DNA of 64,000 nucleotides. It comes from Paraburkholderia lacunae. GTDB taxonomy: Bacteria; Pseudomonadota; Gammaproteobacteria; Burkholderiales; Burkholderiaceae. Position numbers and translations under genes: made by a program. Positions within the stretch are counted from its first letter, which is position 1, and every line of letters begins with the position of its first letter. This document shows positions 10,039 to 18,939 of the stretch, in pieces. The notes beneath the pieces were generated by a model. That model was given only the letters and a program-made list of their open reading frames with translations. It ran no database searches and was not told the DNA's origin. The DNA is taken from assembly GCF_003353175.1 (NCBI RefSeq), contig NZ_QHKS01000006.1, positions 1 through 64,000 of the forward strand. Reading direction: 5' to 3'.

Positions 10039-10872
10039 TCAGTACTGCGGATTCAGTGGAAAGCGCGGCTCGGCACCAAACCACTTCTTGTATAGCTGCG
10101 CGTTCTGCTTCGATGCGTTGACGTTGAACAGGAACAGGTTCAGGTAGTTGAGCCAGACCTGATCTCCTGCCTTCACACCGAACGCGTTGTATTCGAGCGG
10201 AACCAGTGCTTCATTGGTGACAGTCAGATCCGGATCGAGCGATGCCTGGTAAGCGAGAAAGTTGTTGTCCTCGATCATCGCATCGGCCTGCCCCTGCTTG
10301 ACGGCGAGGATTGCAGCCTGCGAGCTGTCGAACTCCTGGATCTTGACCTGCATGTTCAGCGAGCGCACTTCGTCGCCATTCGTCGAGCCCTTGACGGTTG
10401 CAATTGTGCGATTCGACATGTCATTGATGGATTTGATGCCGCTGCTCTTCTTGACCAGCAGCGCTTCACTCGCGACCACGTACGGATTCGTGAACGCGAT
10501 TTCCTTCGCTCGCTCGAGGTTGCGGGTGAAGTTGCAGAACACCACGTCAACCTTGCTGGTTTGCAGATTCGGAATGCGGTTCGCGCTCGTCGTGTTGACG
10601 ACTTCGAGCTTGACGCCCATCTGCTTCGCCAGTTCTTTTGCCAGGTCGACGTCGTAACCTTCGGGCTGGCCGCCCTTGTCGTAGAAGCCGAACGGTGCAA
10701 AGGTCAAACAGTCGCCTACCCGCAGCGTACCGCGCTGCAGAACCTGCTTCAGCGTCGAATCAATCGCAGCACCCTGTTCTGGCGGGGCGACCTTTGTGCA
10801 GCCGGCGAGCATCAACAGACCGGCTAAGGCGAACAAACAAGTGAATTTTGCGCTTTCCCTGACAAATTTCAT
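10039..10872 (-). CDS. Polar amino acid ABC transporter, substrate-binding lipoprotein
   Basis: A 277-residue family 3 solute-binding protein. The N-terminus carries a lipoprotein signal ending in LAGC (Cys25), so it is probably anchored to the outer face of the inner membrane. The body begins with the typical GTLRVGDCLTFAPFGFYD and continues with GYDVDLAKELAKQMGVKLEVV. It is the first gene of a four-gene importer operon (10872 down to 7861) with a trailing IclR gene. The ligand is probably a polar or charged amino acid; the exact one is unknown. Confidence 0.93.
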   Translation of the reverse strand: MKFVRESAKFTCLFALAGLLMLAGCTKVAPPEQGAAIDSTLKQVLQRGTLRVGDCLTFAPFGFYDKGGQPEGYDVDLAKELAKQMGVKLEVVNTTSANRIPNLQTSKVDVVFCNFTRNLERAKEIAFTNPYVVASEALLVKKSSGIKSINDMSNRTIATVKGSTNGDEVRSLNMQVKIQEFDSSQAAILAVKQGQADAMIEDNNFLAYQASLDPDLTVTNEALVPLEYNAFGVKAGDQVWLNYLNLFLFNVNASKQNAQLYKKWFGAEPRFPLNPQY

Positions 10873-10993
10873 TTTTCAGTCCCGATCTGGTGTGAGAAGT
10901 CCGTGCGTGGACGGAAGCGGTGATTAGCATGGCCTTCGCGGGCATGCGTCGATCGACGGCATCGCGAGCTGGCGTTCGATCGTCTGATATATC

Positions 10994-11005
10994 GGACGTA
11001 CGTCC
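10994..11005. promoter_or_regulatory. 12-bp palindrome upstream of ABC importer operon
   Basis: GGACGTACGTCC is a perfect palindrome about 122 bases upstream of the start of the binding-protein gene. It is followed on its right by CAACAC and preceded by GATATATC. A palindrome of this size in this position is a plausible operator for the IclR regulator encoded at the end of the operon; that assignment is inference. Confidence 0.4.
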
Positions 11006-11101
11006 AACACAACAGATGGTTGGCAGTGTTTCATGGGAAAAAAATAGTTGCAATGGGGGATACACCGGCGCGACCGGGGCGCTTCGCGAGAAGGGGAAGC
11101 A

Positions 11102-11126
11102 GAATTCTTTCAGTCCGAAAGAATTC
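11102..11126. repeat. Perfect inverted repeat, 10-bp arms
   Basis: GAATTCTTTC and GAAAGAATTC are exact reverse complements separated by five bases (AGTCC). There is no T-run after either arm, so it is not a typical intrinsic terminator. It may be a regulator site or an RNA hairpin in the importer leader; it lies about 230 bases upstream of the binding-protein gene. Confidence 0.6.
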
Positions 11127-11658
11127 ATGCGGCTTGTTGAATCTACCCGCAGTCGAGCAGCCCGGTTGTTGATGCCTCTTTGCAAATTCCTCGATCAATA
11201 TCGAACGCAAATTGATCTTCGGTCCGTTTTTCGCGGCACCGGATGCAAACGAAAGATACGTCGACACGCCCGCAACCAGGAGAAGCCGCAGCGTTGCCGT
11301 CCGGCTTACACTCATCGCCGTGTCCCGCGTGGTCGTAGTTGTCCATGACCCGCCACATCTATTCAGGTTCGGAAGCAGACGTTCGGGACGGCAGGTCTGG
11401 CGCGGACGGTAAGGTCCAGATTGGCCGAGAACGTGTCGACAGCCGACAACTCGCAGATGACGCTTGGCCCTCAGAAGCCGCCGTTGGTGCAGTGCCGGCT
11501 CAAACGGCGGTTGAGGGTCGCGTGCAGCCGATTGCAGCTTGGGGTGACTTCGGTCGCATATGCCTATCGTATAAGGCAGCACGCGGCCAAAAGCGGTCCT
11601 TCAACCTCGGTGCCCAAATCGTTCAATCAGATCGCGAAACCACCTAAAGGAATGCAGT

Positions 11659-11769
11659 ATGAATCTCGCGGTACTTCGCGTTGCGGGGAAAAGCGACGCA
11701 CTAAAAGGCCTTCTCGACATGCTGCGTCGCAAGCCGGACGCCGGGTGGAAAGAAGGCGAATTGAGTTGA
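11659..11769 (+). pseudogene. Short remnant resembling a DUF4279-type N-terminus
   Basis: A 36-codon frame beginning MNLAVLRVAGKSDALKGLL with AAAGGA upstream. The pattern (a strand with AVLRVAG, then a helix, then PDAGWKEGE) resembles the start of DUF4279 proteins, which are normally over 120 residues. It stops at TGA 11767-11769, and no continuation was recognised in other frames. It is probably a truncated gene; the family assignment is tentative. Confidence 0.28.
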
Positions 11770-11942
11770 TACGCTTCGATCGTCGAGCTGACATTCACGA
11801 AGCGTTCTTGAAACTCGGCTGCGCCCTCGTCTAGTTGAACATCTTCAGGCGTACCGAGCAGCTTTTTTGAACTGGCCTCTAAGCAAGCACGGCGTGTATC
11901 GGCAGGCATTTTGGCGAAATAGCTGAACGGCCGTCAGCCCGC

Positions 11943-13412
11943 TCACAGCAGCCCCATGGTCGAGCCTTTCAGTGTCGCCGCCGCGCGCGTGGAGCACCCG
12001 AGCTTGCGAAACACGCTTTCGACATGGGTGCGCACCGTGCTCGGACTCAGCGCCAGTTCGCGCGCGATCTCCTTGTTGCTCGCACCGTGGCTGATCGCAC
12101 GCAATACGTCCGTTTCGCGCGCCGACAGACTCACCGCCTGCTGCCGTGAGCGGATGCCCCTACGCGGCTTAGGCTTGGAAACGATCAACGCGTCGACGAC
12201 ATCGCTGTCGAATCGTCCTTGGTCCGCTTCCGCGCGCAACACCTTCTCCGCTTCGTCCGCCGACATTGCATCGCGCCAAGGCCGCGGGGAGCGCAAGGCG
12301 ACCCATGCCACCGACGCCGCGAGAATACGCGCCTCGAGCGTCAGCGCTTCGCGGCTCGCGCCCCGAAAATACCCAGAGCCATCGAGGCGTTCGTACGCGT
12401 AAGAAGCAAGCTCGGCCACGTGCGCGAGCGCCCCGCTTTGCTTGCCCGCGCGCGAAGTCCAATAGGGCACGAGCCGTACCTTCTCCCAAGCGGATGCGGA
12501 TAGGCGTCCCGTCAATTGCCACAGCGAATTCGGCACCGCGGCGCGCCCTATGCCGTGAATCAGGCCTGCGCAGTAGAGGCGGTCCTGTGCTGGCGAGTCG
12601 AGCGCGAGCCGTTCGCAGCACGTGGCAGCGGTCGCCGCGACTGCGCGCGAGAATCCCGTCATCCAAGGCAGCTTGAGATCGATGACGTCGGCGATGAGCT
12701 CGGCCGACGTCGTCTGGCGCATCTGCAGCGTCATCAGCTCGTTGTCGGCCTGAGCCGCTTGAGTACGCTCCAGCGCATCCAGCCATTGCGCCCCCTGCGC
12801 GATGACGATCGTCGCCAAACGCTCCGGATAGCGCGCGTCGGCGTGGTGGGCGATCGATTTGAGCGCACGCTCGAGTCCGTAGACACGGCTGAATATTTCC
12901 AGGTCGCCTGCCAGCCACACCACGAATACGGCATCCGGAACCGCGGCGCCGGCCAGCCGGTCCGGCATGCCGCTGCCGTCCCACTTCTCGAACATGTGCC
13001 ACAGGGCGGCCTCGGTCTCGCGCTCAAGCCCCATGATCCGAGCGACTTCGCTGGACACCTCGCAATGAATCTGCGTCAGGGGCGTCAGCGCGGCACTCAC
13101 CCCGCCGAGCGTTTCGAGCGGTCTTGCCCAGTCGGGTCGCACCGCCAGCATGGCCTCTCGCCCCGCGACATCGTCGCCGAGCACATCGGCGAATCCCGAC
13201 GCATTCGCGGTGCAACCGGACCAGCGCAACAGCGAAGCCTCCACCACCGCGGCGCGGCCGGATTCGTCCAAACCGGACGCGTGCGCCAGCCGGGCCGCGA
13301 GCCACGCCGTGCGCAACGAGTGGTCGGTCGGCTGGCCCATGCTGAGGTCGCCGATGAAGGCGAGCGCCTTGACCGCGTCGAAAACACGAATTGCGAAACC
13401 GTCGTCCTGCAC
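11943..13412 (-). CDS. HD-GYP-type regulator with C-terminal LuxR helix-turn-helix
   Basis: A 489-residue cytoplasmic protein. It contains two HD-GYP-like halves: an N-terminal one (DHSLRTAWLAARLA, later WDGSGMPDRLAG near residue 145) and a second one (LIHGIGRAAVPNSLW, later LDGSGYFRG around residue 345). The HD dyad expected in the second half reads HG, so phosphodiesterase activity may be weakened. The last 65 residues are a LuxR/GerE DNA-binding domain (LSARETDVLRAISHGASNKEIA). It is divergent from the secreted hydrolase gene at 13576, a possible target. Confidence 0.85.
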   Translation of the reverse strand: MQDDGFAIRVFDAVKALAFIGDLSMGQPTDHSLRTAWLAARLAHASGLDESGRAAVVEASLLRWSGCTANASGFADVLGDDVAGREAMLAVRPDWARPLETLGGVSAALTPLTQIHCEVSSEVARIMGLERETEAALWHMFEKWDGSGMPDRLAGAAVPDAVFVVWLAGDLEIFSRVYGLERALKSIAHHADARYPERLATIVIAQGAQWLDALERTQAAQADNELMTLQMRQTTSAELIADVIDLKLPWMTGFSRAVAATAATCCERLALDSPAQDRLYCAGLIHGIGRAAVPNSLWQLTGRLSASAWEKVRLVPYWTSRAGKQSGALAHVAELASYAYERLDGSGYFRGASREALTLEARILAASVAWVALRSPRPWRDAMSADEAEKVLRAEADQGRFDSDVVDALIVSKPKPRRGIRSRQQAVSLSARETDVLRAISHGASNKEIARELALSPSTVRTHVESVFRKLGCSTRAAATLKGSTMGLL

Positions 13413-13575
13413 CTCTGGCTATGCCTCCTCTAATCTGCTCCAAATGGCGTCCATCCAGGATGGGCACGATGCCCATCGCCGGCTTGCGTCGGGGTCGGTC
13501 ATTTGACCGATACCGTCCGGACAGGCTGCTCGCGACACTATAGGCTCACCCAACACCTTTGAGGAAAAACCCATC

Positions 13576-14355
13576 ATGAACCGTCAGTTGAAGAGATGTC
13601 TCGCATCGGCGCTATTGCTCGGCAGCGCATTTTCGCTCAACGCCGCCCATGCCGCCTCGCCGCAGGATCTGAAAGGAACGAACGTCGTCTTGGTGCACGG
13701 CGCTTTCGCCGACGGATCGAGCTGGGACAAGGTGATTCCGTTGCTCGAAGCGCGCGGTCTTCATGTGGTTTCGGTTCAGAACCCGCTCAGCTCGCTTGCG
13801 GATGACACGGCGGCCACCCAGCGCGCAATCGACCAGCAAACCGGTCCGGTCGTGCTCGTAGGCCATTCGTGGGGCGGCGCCGTGATCACCCAGGCCGGCA
13901 ACGGCGACAGGGTCAAGGCTCTCGTGTACGTCGCCGCTCTCGTCCCGGATAGCGGCGAATCGGTCAACGACTTGTTCAAAGGCATGCCGGCGACGCCCGG
14001 GGCGCGCGAGATTAAGAAAGATTCCGCGAACTTCCTGACGTTGTCCACCAACGGGGTGGTGAACGATTTCGCCCAGGATCTTCCGCCGGCGCAAGCACGC
14101 ATCCTCGCCGCGACACAGGGCCCCTGGTTCGCGGGCGCCCTGGACGACAAGGTGGGCACTGCGGCGTGGCACAAGAAGCCGTCATGGTACCTGGTCGCCA
14201 ACGAGGATAGGATGATCGATCCGCACGCCGAGGAAGCGATGGCCAAGCAGATCGGCGCAACGACGACACATGTCGATTCGAGTCACGTCCCGATGTTGAG
14301 TCAACCGAAGGCGGTTGCCGACGCGATCATCGCAGCGGCTAGCAAAGTCCAGTAA
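13576..14355 (+). CDS. Secreted alpha/beta hydrolase
   Basis: A 259-residue hydrolase with a Sec signal peptide (residues about 1-27, ending AHAA). The oxyanion segment LVHGAFADGSSW (39-50) and nucleophile elbow GHSWGG (Ser98) are clear. ANEDRMIDP provides the likely acid and SSHVPML the catalytic His. This is the salicylate-esterase/EstC-like branch often annotated as alpha/beta fold hydrolase. The substrate is unknown. It is divergent from the HD-GYP/LuxR gene and precedes a VOC gene by 83 bases. Confidence 0.9.
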   Translation: MNRQLKRCLASALLLGSAFSLNAAHAASPQDLKGTNVVLVHGAFADGSSWDKVIPLLEARGLHVVSVQNPLSSLADDTAATQRAIDQQTGPVVLVGHSWGGAVITQAGNGDRVKALVYVAALVPDSGESVNDLFKGMPATPGAREIKKDSANFLTLSTNGVVNDFAQDLPPAQARILAATQGPWFAGALDDKVGTAAWHKKPSWYLVANEDRMIDPHAEEAMAKQIGATTTHVDSSHVPMLSQPKAVADAIIAAASKVQ

Positions 14356-14438
14356 CAGCGGCATCCCCCGGCGTCAGAATAGTTGTCGTGTCGTCGCGGC
14401 TTGAACGCGCGTATCTGTCCAAATTTAGGAGAATCAAG

Positions 14439-14918
14439 ATGGTCAGCAAGAACACGATTTGTCTCTGGTACGACGGCGCCGCGTTGGACGCCGCGAAGTT
14501 CTACGCCGAGACGTTCCCGGACAGCGCGGTGCGAGCCGTCCATCGCGCGCCTGGCGACTATCCCGCGGGCAAGCAGGGCGATGTCTTGACGGTCGAGTTC
14601 ACGGTGATGGGTATCCCTTGTCTCGGCCTGAACGGAGGCCCGGCGTTCAAGCACAACGAGGCATTCTCGTTCCAGGTTGCGACCGATGACCAGGCCGAAA
14701 CGGACCGCTTATGGAACGCGATTGTCGGAAACGGCGGCCAGGAAAGTGCATGCGGCTGGTGCAAAGACAAGTGGGGACTGTCGTGGCAGATCACTCCACG
14801 CGCCCTGACGGCCGCGATCGCCGATCCCGATCGAGCGGTAGCCAAGCGCGCGTTCGATGCCATGATGGGGATGGGACAGATCGACATAGCTGCGGTCGAA
14901 GCGGCTCGACGCGGCTGA
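14439..14918 (+). CDS. VOC-family (PhnB-like) protein
   Basis: About 159 residues from the ATG at 14439, preceded by AGGAGA; the frame is open further upstream, but the fold starts here (MVSKNTICLWYDGAALDAA). It resembles PhnB/3-demethylubiquinone-methyltransferase-like VOC proteins (FYAETFPDSAV; LGLNGGPAF; DKWGLSWQITP). Such proteins are usually metal-binding or of unknown function. It may share a transcript with the hydrolase upstream. Confidence 0.85.
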   Translation: MVSKNTICLWYDGAALDAAKFYAETFPDSAVRAVHRAPGDYPAGKQGDVLTVEFTVMGIPCLGLNGGPAFKHNEAFSFQVATDDQAETDRLWNAIVGNGGQESACGWCKDKWGLSWQITPRALTAAIADPDRAVAKRAFDAMMGMGQIDIAAVEAARRG

Positions 14919-15349
14919 CGCTCTCGATGCCGGACCAGCCCGCGTCGCCGCGACTGAGCGTCCGCTTGCGTTGGTCGGGAACGGCTGTCCGGTTTATGCC
15001 ATTCGGATTGGTCGCTGCTCGGCCAGGGCCATTAAGTCGGCAAGGGCAACTCGCCAAAGTCCGTTATGGAGCAAGTCGAGCGTCTCTTGTGGGGTCGTCC
15101 TGAGCCGGTCATCATCGGGCTCAATTCGGCCATCTCCTGCCATTCGCCTAGGTGCTCAGACGGACATTCAAACGTCGGGTGCACTTAGGCAGCGGTCGTT
15201 CCCGCCGCGCTAAAGTTCCTCGCGCCCAATACCGGTGGCGTGGGCGTCTTGCCCGGTCTGATCCTGCGGTCGCCGCGTGAATCATTTCCTAAAATGGACG
15301 CGACGCCTTCCAGTCACCCGATCAATTCTCAGTAGCCCTTTTGAATTGC
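14919..15349. other. Non-coding stretch, nothing recognised
   Basis: About 430 bases between the 3' ends of the VOC gene and the convergent binding-protein gene. No domain, RNA or convincing terminator was seen. Confidence 0.35.
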
Positions 15350-16462
15350 CTAATCTATGCCTTGCATGCACTCCTTCGGATCAATGACCCCAAGGCTCTT
15401 GACGATCCTGAAACTACCATTTTTTGCCTGGGCAATGTACATATTCATTCGAACGTGATGCTGGCCGGGAACCATTTCAGCTGGACCACCTGGGCCCTCA
15501 GCGATCTTTGCGTGGTCTAGTGCCTTAAGGACATCTTCCTGCCTTAGCGAGCCTGCGTCATTCACAGCAGCCTCCCAGAGCCTCAGGCCTCGGTACATGC
15601 CTGAACACGCACTGCCAGCAGTGAACTTGGCATTGCCTAGATAGAGCTTGTCGTACTGATCGATCAATGTCCTACTGAAGGAATCGCTGACGTTTTGGTA
15701 GTAATCGAGGCAACTGTACAGACCCTCCACGTGTGCGGCTGGCACCAGGTTCAGGAAGTTCTCGTCGAAATACGTGCAGACTATGCATCCACCTCGCTTC
15801 GTAAAGCCAGAGTCGTAAAGCTGCTCGAGGAATGGCGTGAGCCCAGGAGGCACGATCGTATTGAATACCACCTGCGCACCGCTGGACGTGATCTTGTCAA
15901 TAGTCTTGTTGTAGTCAGTGTGATCGAGGGGAAAGTACTCCTCTCCGACTATCGCGCCACCGTTGGCGGTGACAACTTGACGAACCTTCCTATTCATCGT
16001 GTGTGGCCAAATATAGTCAGCCGACGGCAAGTAGAATTTCTTCGCACCCGTTTCTTGCATCAACCACGGCATGAAAGGTTCAACCTGCTGCGCTGGCACC
16101 GGGCCGGTACAGAAGATGAGCGGGTCACATTCCTGTCCCTCGTATTGCTCTGGGTAAATGTAAAGCTTCTTGCCGTTCACTACAGCGGACCGCTTGATGG
16201 CCTGCCTCGTGGAGCTATAAATGCCACCGAAGATCACATCGACTTGATCTTGCAGGACGAGCTTGGCGGCTTTGGCTTCCGCTACGCTATCTGTAGTTGC
16301 GCTGTCCTCAAGGTACAGATCTATCTGCCGCCCCAACAAGCCACCCGTTGCATTGATGTCGTTAATTACCATCCTGGCCACATTTGCGTTGGCGATACCC
16401 ATGAACGAGAGTGCACCCGTCTGGTCCGTGACTACTCCCACCTTGATGGATGATTCGTTCAT
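15350..16462 (-). CDS. Orphan UrtA/AmiC-like binding protein without signal peptide
   Basis: A 370-residue periplasmic-binding-protein fold of the urea/short-chain amide type: IKVGVVTDQTGALSFMG at the start, then ATGGLLGRQIDLYLEDS, VDVIFGGIYSSTRQA and YIYPEQYEGQECDP. It starts directly with the fold (MNESSIKVG), so there is no export signal and it is probably cytoplasmic, as AmiC, the amide sensor, is. No permease or ATPase gene is nearby. G+C in the gene is about 50% in a sampled stretch, visibly lower than its neighbours, suggesting separate ancestry. Upstream bases contain AGAGG before the ATG. Confidence 0.85.
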   Translation of the reverse strand: MNESSIKVGVVTDQTGALSFMGIANANVARMVINDINATGGLLGRQIDLYLEDSATTDSVAEAKAAKLVLQDQVDVIFGGIYSSTRQAIKRSAVVNGKKLYIYPEQYEGQECDPLIFCTGPVPAQQVEPFMPWLMQETGAKKFYLPSADYIWPHTMNRKVRQVVTANGGAIVGEEYFPLDHTDYNKTIDKITSSGAQVVFNTIVPPGLTPFLEQLYDSGFTKRGGCIVCTYFDENFLNLVPAAHVEGLYSCLDYYQNVSDSFSRTLIDQYDKLYLGNAKFTAGSACSGMYRGLRLWEAAVNDAGSLRQEDVLKALDHAKIAEGPGGPAEMVPGQHHVRMNMYIAQAKNGSFRIVKSLGVIDPKECMQGID

Positions 16463-16803
16463 GGCGTTCTCTCCTCTTGGAACTGGCTATTGGTGAATGA
16501 GCGCTGGCTTTCGAACGGTGCACTCGCACATGTGTTGGCGTGGCCTGACATATCTCTCGTCCTTGGGAAGCATGCTCACCCATACCAGCCTGAGCTTCGG
16601 TTCCTTGGGATGTCGGCTGTGACGGCGTTCTGTAACGATAGGTGCTCGCCCTCGCACCCAACCAGCATAGGTCAATTCAGGGTTGGCTTCCTCTCCAGCG
16701 GACGGGGTTCAATCCACGCGAACCGTCGACACGCGTAAATTTCACCTGAGGTCCGCTATTTCCCTTCGGGTCTAGCCCCACGCGCTGCTCAAACACCGCC
16801 GTA
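16463..16803. other. Non-coding stretch, promoter side of binding-protein gene
   Basis: About 340 bases between the binding-protein start and a carbonic anhydrase remnant. It may hold the promoter of the binding-protein gene and possibly decayed carbonic anhydrase sequence. Nothing else is recognised. Confidence 0.35.
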
Positions 16804-17016
16804 TCATGCTTCATGACGCGCAGGCGATCCACCCGGGTCGTTCCGGAAAATCGCGGCCTCACCGGACGCCAGCTTGAATATGTTCACTGGATCGACACGG
16901 GGATCAACGCAGCCGATAATCAGCGTCTTTCCTGACGGCATCATTCGCCGATTGGGATTGAAGCCGTCGTGGGCGAACTCATCGTTACCGCGCATGAGGG
17001 TACCGAGATAGTCCAC
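16804..17016 (-). pseudogene. Truncated beta-carbonic anhydrase
   Basis: The frame begins at GTG 17016 with GGAGGAATC before it and reads MDYLGTLMRGNDEFAHDGFN, then IIGCVDPRVDP and FKLASGEAAIFRN. CVDPRVDP is the CxDxR zinc/catalytic motif of beta-class carbonic anhydrases. After IFRN the family match stops (NDPGGSPARHEA, then a stop), so only about 58 of roughly 200 residues remain and the His-x-x-Cys zinc ligands are lost. The start lies inside the 3' end of the SDR gene upstream, giving a 76-base overlap. Confidence 0.7.
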
Positions 17017-17798
17017 GATTCCTCCGTTGGTTGAGACAGGAAGGCGTCAGCCTGCTGAGGAAGCCGGGTCGACATCATCGCCTGCACGGCTTTGGGGTCG
17101 TCAACAAACGACTGATAGACACTGCGCGACTGCGCGCCGGCGACAATTTCGTCGTTCGTGCCGGCCTGTACGGCATCGAGCACGTCGGAGACGAGTTCCT
17201 GCGGCGTCATGCGCGGTTCCGGCATTTTGGCACCCATAGCCGTTTCGGTCTGCACTGCAAGCACGCCGATAACCCGCGTGCCCTGTGCACCGAGTTCAGC
17301 GCGAATGCTGCGCGTAAGCGACAGGCCGGCTGCCTTGGACGCCGAATAAGTTGCCGCCCTCGGCAGGCTCACCAGCGAGAGCATCGACAGCATGTTGACC
17401 ACCGTGCCGCCACCCGCAGCCGCAAGGATCGGTGCGAAAGCGCGCGTCATCGCCAGCATACCGAAATAGTTAACCTCCATCTCGAGGCGCGCAGGGTCCA
17501 TATCAGACGCAGCAATCGCGCCTTCGAAAGTGGAAATACCAGCGTTGTTGATGAGCAGCGTCGCATCCGTGGCTATACGGGCGGCAGCAACGACCTGGTC
17601 GGCTCGGGTCACGTCGAGTTGCAGCGGCACGAGGTGGCTGCCGCCATCGGCCAGCAACGCGCTGAGCGTGGTGGTGTCACGTGCTGCAATGTAGATCTTC
17701 GCAGCACCCCGTTTCAACAGGTCTGCAACGAATGCCCGTCCCATCCCGCCATTGGCGCCCGTAACGAGAACGACAGAGTTGGCAATCTCCATGATCAT
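16941..17798 (-). CDS. Short-chain dehydrogenase/reductase (SDR)
   Basis: A 285-residue classical SDR. The cofactor loop is TGANGGMGRA, NNAG is present (LINNAGISTF), and the active site is YSASK with an upstream serine (MLSLVSLPRAATYSASKAAG). The last 30 or so residues read through the start of the carbonic anhydrase remnant in another frame, so the original stop may have been lost; related SDRs end near ADAFLSQ. It is the second gene of a minus-strand pair with the NmrA-like gene at 17843. A related SDR lies at 21100-21813. Confidence 0.88.
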   Translation of the reverse strand: MIMEIANSVVLVTGANGGMGRAFVADLLKRGAAKIYIAARDTTTLSALLADGGSHLVPLQLDVTRADQVVAAARIATDATLLINNAGISTFEGAIAASDMDPARLEMEVNYFGMLAMTRAFAPILAAAGGGTVVNMLSMLSLVSLPRAATYSASKAAGLSLTRSIRAELGAQGTRVIGVLAVQTETAMGAKMPEPRMTPQELVSDVLDAVQAGTNDEIVAGAQSRSVYQSFVDDPKAVQAMMSTRLPQQADAFLSQPTEESWTISVPSCAVTMSSPTTASIPIGE

Positions 17799-17842
17799 GG
17801 TCCTTTTCGTGGAAACGGCCAGCGCATGGCCGGCCCATGCGG

Positions 17843-18721
17843 TTAGCTGGCGTTAAGTTTGTCGGCATGAAGCTTCGCAAACTCGCCGACGCTCATTGAG
17901 CGCCGGCCGGTGAGCATCTCGACGTTGTTGTCGGCACCCGCCATGTAGCCGTTTTGATAGTCAAGCATTGCGCCGCCGAAATGCTGGACGACGTAGTCCG
18001 GCACCCCCATCTCCGTAAGCGAGGCTGTGTATTCCTCGATCGGCAGATACTGGAACACGATCTTGCGCCCTAGTGCGTCGCTCAGTTCAGCGGCCATTTG
18101 CTCGTGGTCCAGTTCGACGGGGCCCGAGAGGTTGATCGTAGTGCCAATATGGCCTTCCGGGTTTTGCAACAACGCGGCGATGGCACGCCCCTGATCATCG
18201 GTCGCGATGGGCGAATGGCGTCCCTTGCCGGCCGGCAAGCGCAGAAGGCCATGTTGCAGATACGGCAGTTGGAACGGATAGAGCAGCCATTCGAGGAACA
18301 ACGTCGGCCGCAGATGAATCACCGGTACGCCCGACCAGTTGAACACCTCCTCGGCGATGAACGTGTCGCGACAGGAGTCGCTGGAGGAGTGGCGATTAGC
18401 GGAACGTTGCGACAGGTTGATCACCGCTTTGGTCCCGGCTTCCCTGGTTGCCTGCGCGAAGTTGACCGTGGCCGTGATAAGCCCTGGCGCAACGGGGTAG
18501 ACGAAGTAGGCTGCATCGGCACCTTCCAGTGCGGAGCGGATCGAGTTGACATCGGACAGATCACCGATCACCACCTCGGCGCCCTGCGCCGCAATGGCTG
18601 CCGAACGTTCGTCGAGCTTGCGCACCATCGCGCGAACATTGAGCCCGAGAGCGATCGCCTTGCGGAAGGCGGCACGGCCCGTATCTCCGGTGGCTCCTGT
18701 AATCAGTACTTTCTTTGACAT
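17843..18721 (-). CDS. NmrA-like NAD(P)-binding protein
   Basis: A 292-residue atypical SDR of the NmrA/HSCARG type: GATGDTGRAA at the N-terminus, then VIGDLSDVNSIRSALEGADAAYF. It lacks the YxxxK pair, so it may be a redox sensor or an NAD(P)H-quinone-reductase-like protein. It leads the two-gene minus-strand unit with the SDR (44-base gap). It is paralogous to 19742-20623. It is divergent from a damaged LysR gene at 18940. Confidence 0.87.
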   Translation of the reverse strand: MSKKVLITGATGDTGRAAFRKAIALGLNVRAMVRKLDERSAAIAAQGAEVVIGDLSDVNSIRSALEGADAAYFVYPVAPGLITATVNFAQATREAGTKAVINLSQRSANRHSSSDSCRDTFIAEEVFNWSGVPVIHLRPTLFLEWLLYPFQLPYLQHGLLRLPAGKGRHSPIATDDQGRAIAALLQNPEGHIGTTINLSGPVELDHEQMAAELSDALGRKIVFQYLPIEEYTASLTEMGVPDYVVQHFGGAMLDYQNGYMAGADNNVEMLTGRRSMSVGEFAKLHADKLNAS

Positions 18722-18939
18722 GACGGTAGATCCTTCGAAAAGAGAAATGACATGCTCACAACTGATCTCATTCAGCGTTTCTGTTCGACTTAAATTCGAC
18801 AGATCACGCTTCTGCGAACTGGTTGAACTAGGGTGGGCGCGGCGTTGGATGGATAATGCGGCTACTCGCGGATCGTCGGTAGCCGGTCAATTCAGATAAG
18901 ATCAATCTCCGTGCAGCATTAATCGGAGACGGGCGAGCC

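Larger units (their letters stand above)
10873..11942. other. Long intergenic region upstream of the ABC importer
   Basis: About 1.07 kb without a firmly supported gene. It contains a 12-bp palindrome, a perfect 10-bp inverted repeat and a short gene remnant, listed separately. Another minus-strand frame (start about 11315) begins with a signal-peptide-like MSVSRTATLRLLLVAG, but the rest does not read like a protein. The region looks like decayed coding DNA plus the importer promoter. Confidence 0.4.

Noticed and set aside
11031..11582. Minus-strand frame containing a signal-peptide-like stretch
   Set aside because: The start of the frame and its C-terminus look non-coding, and the ribosome-binding site is weak.
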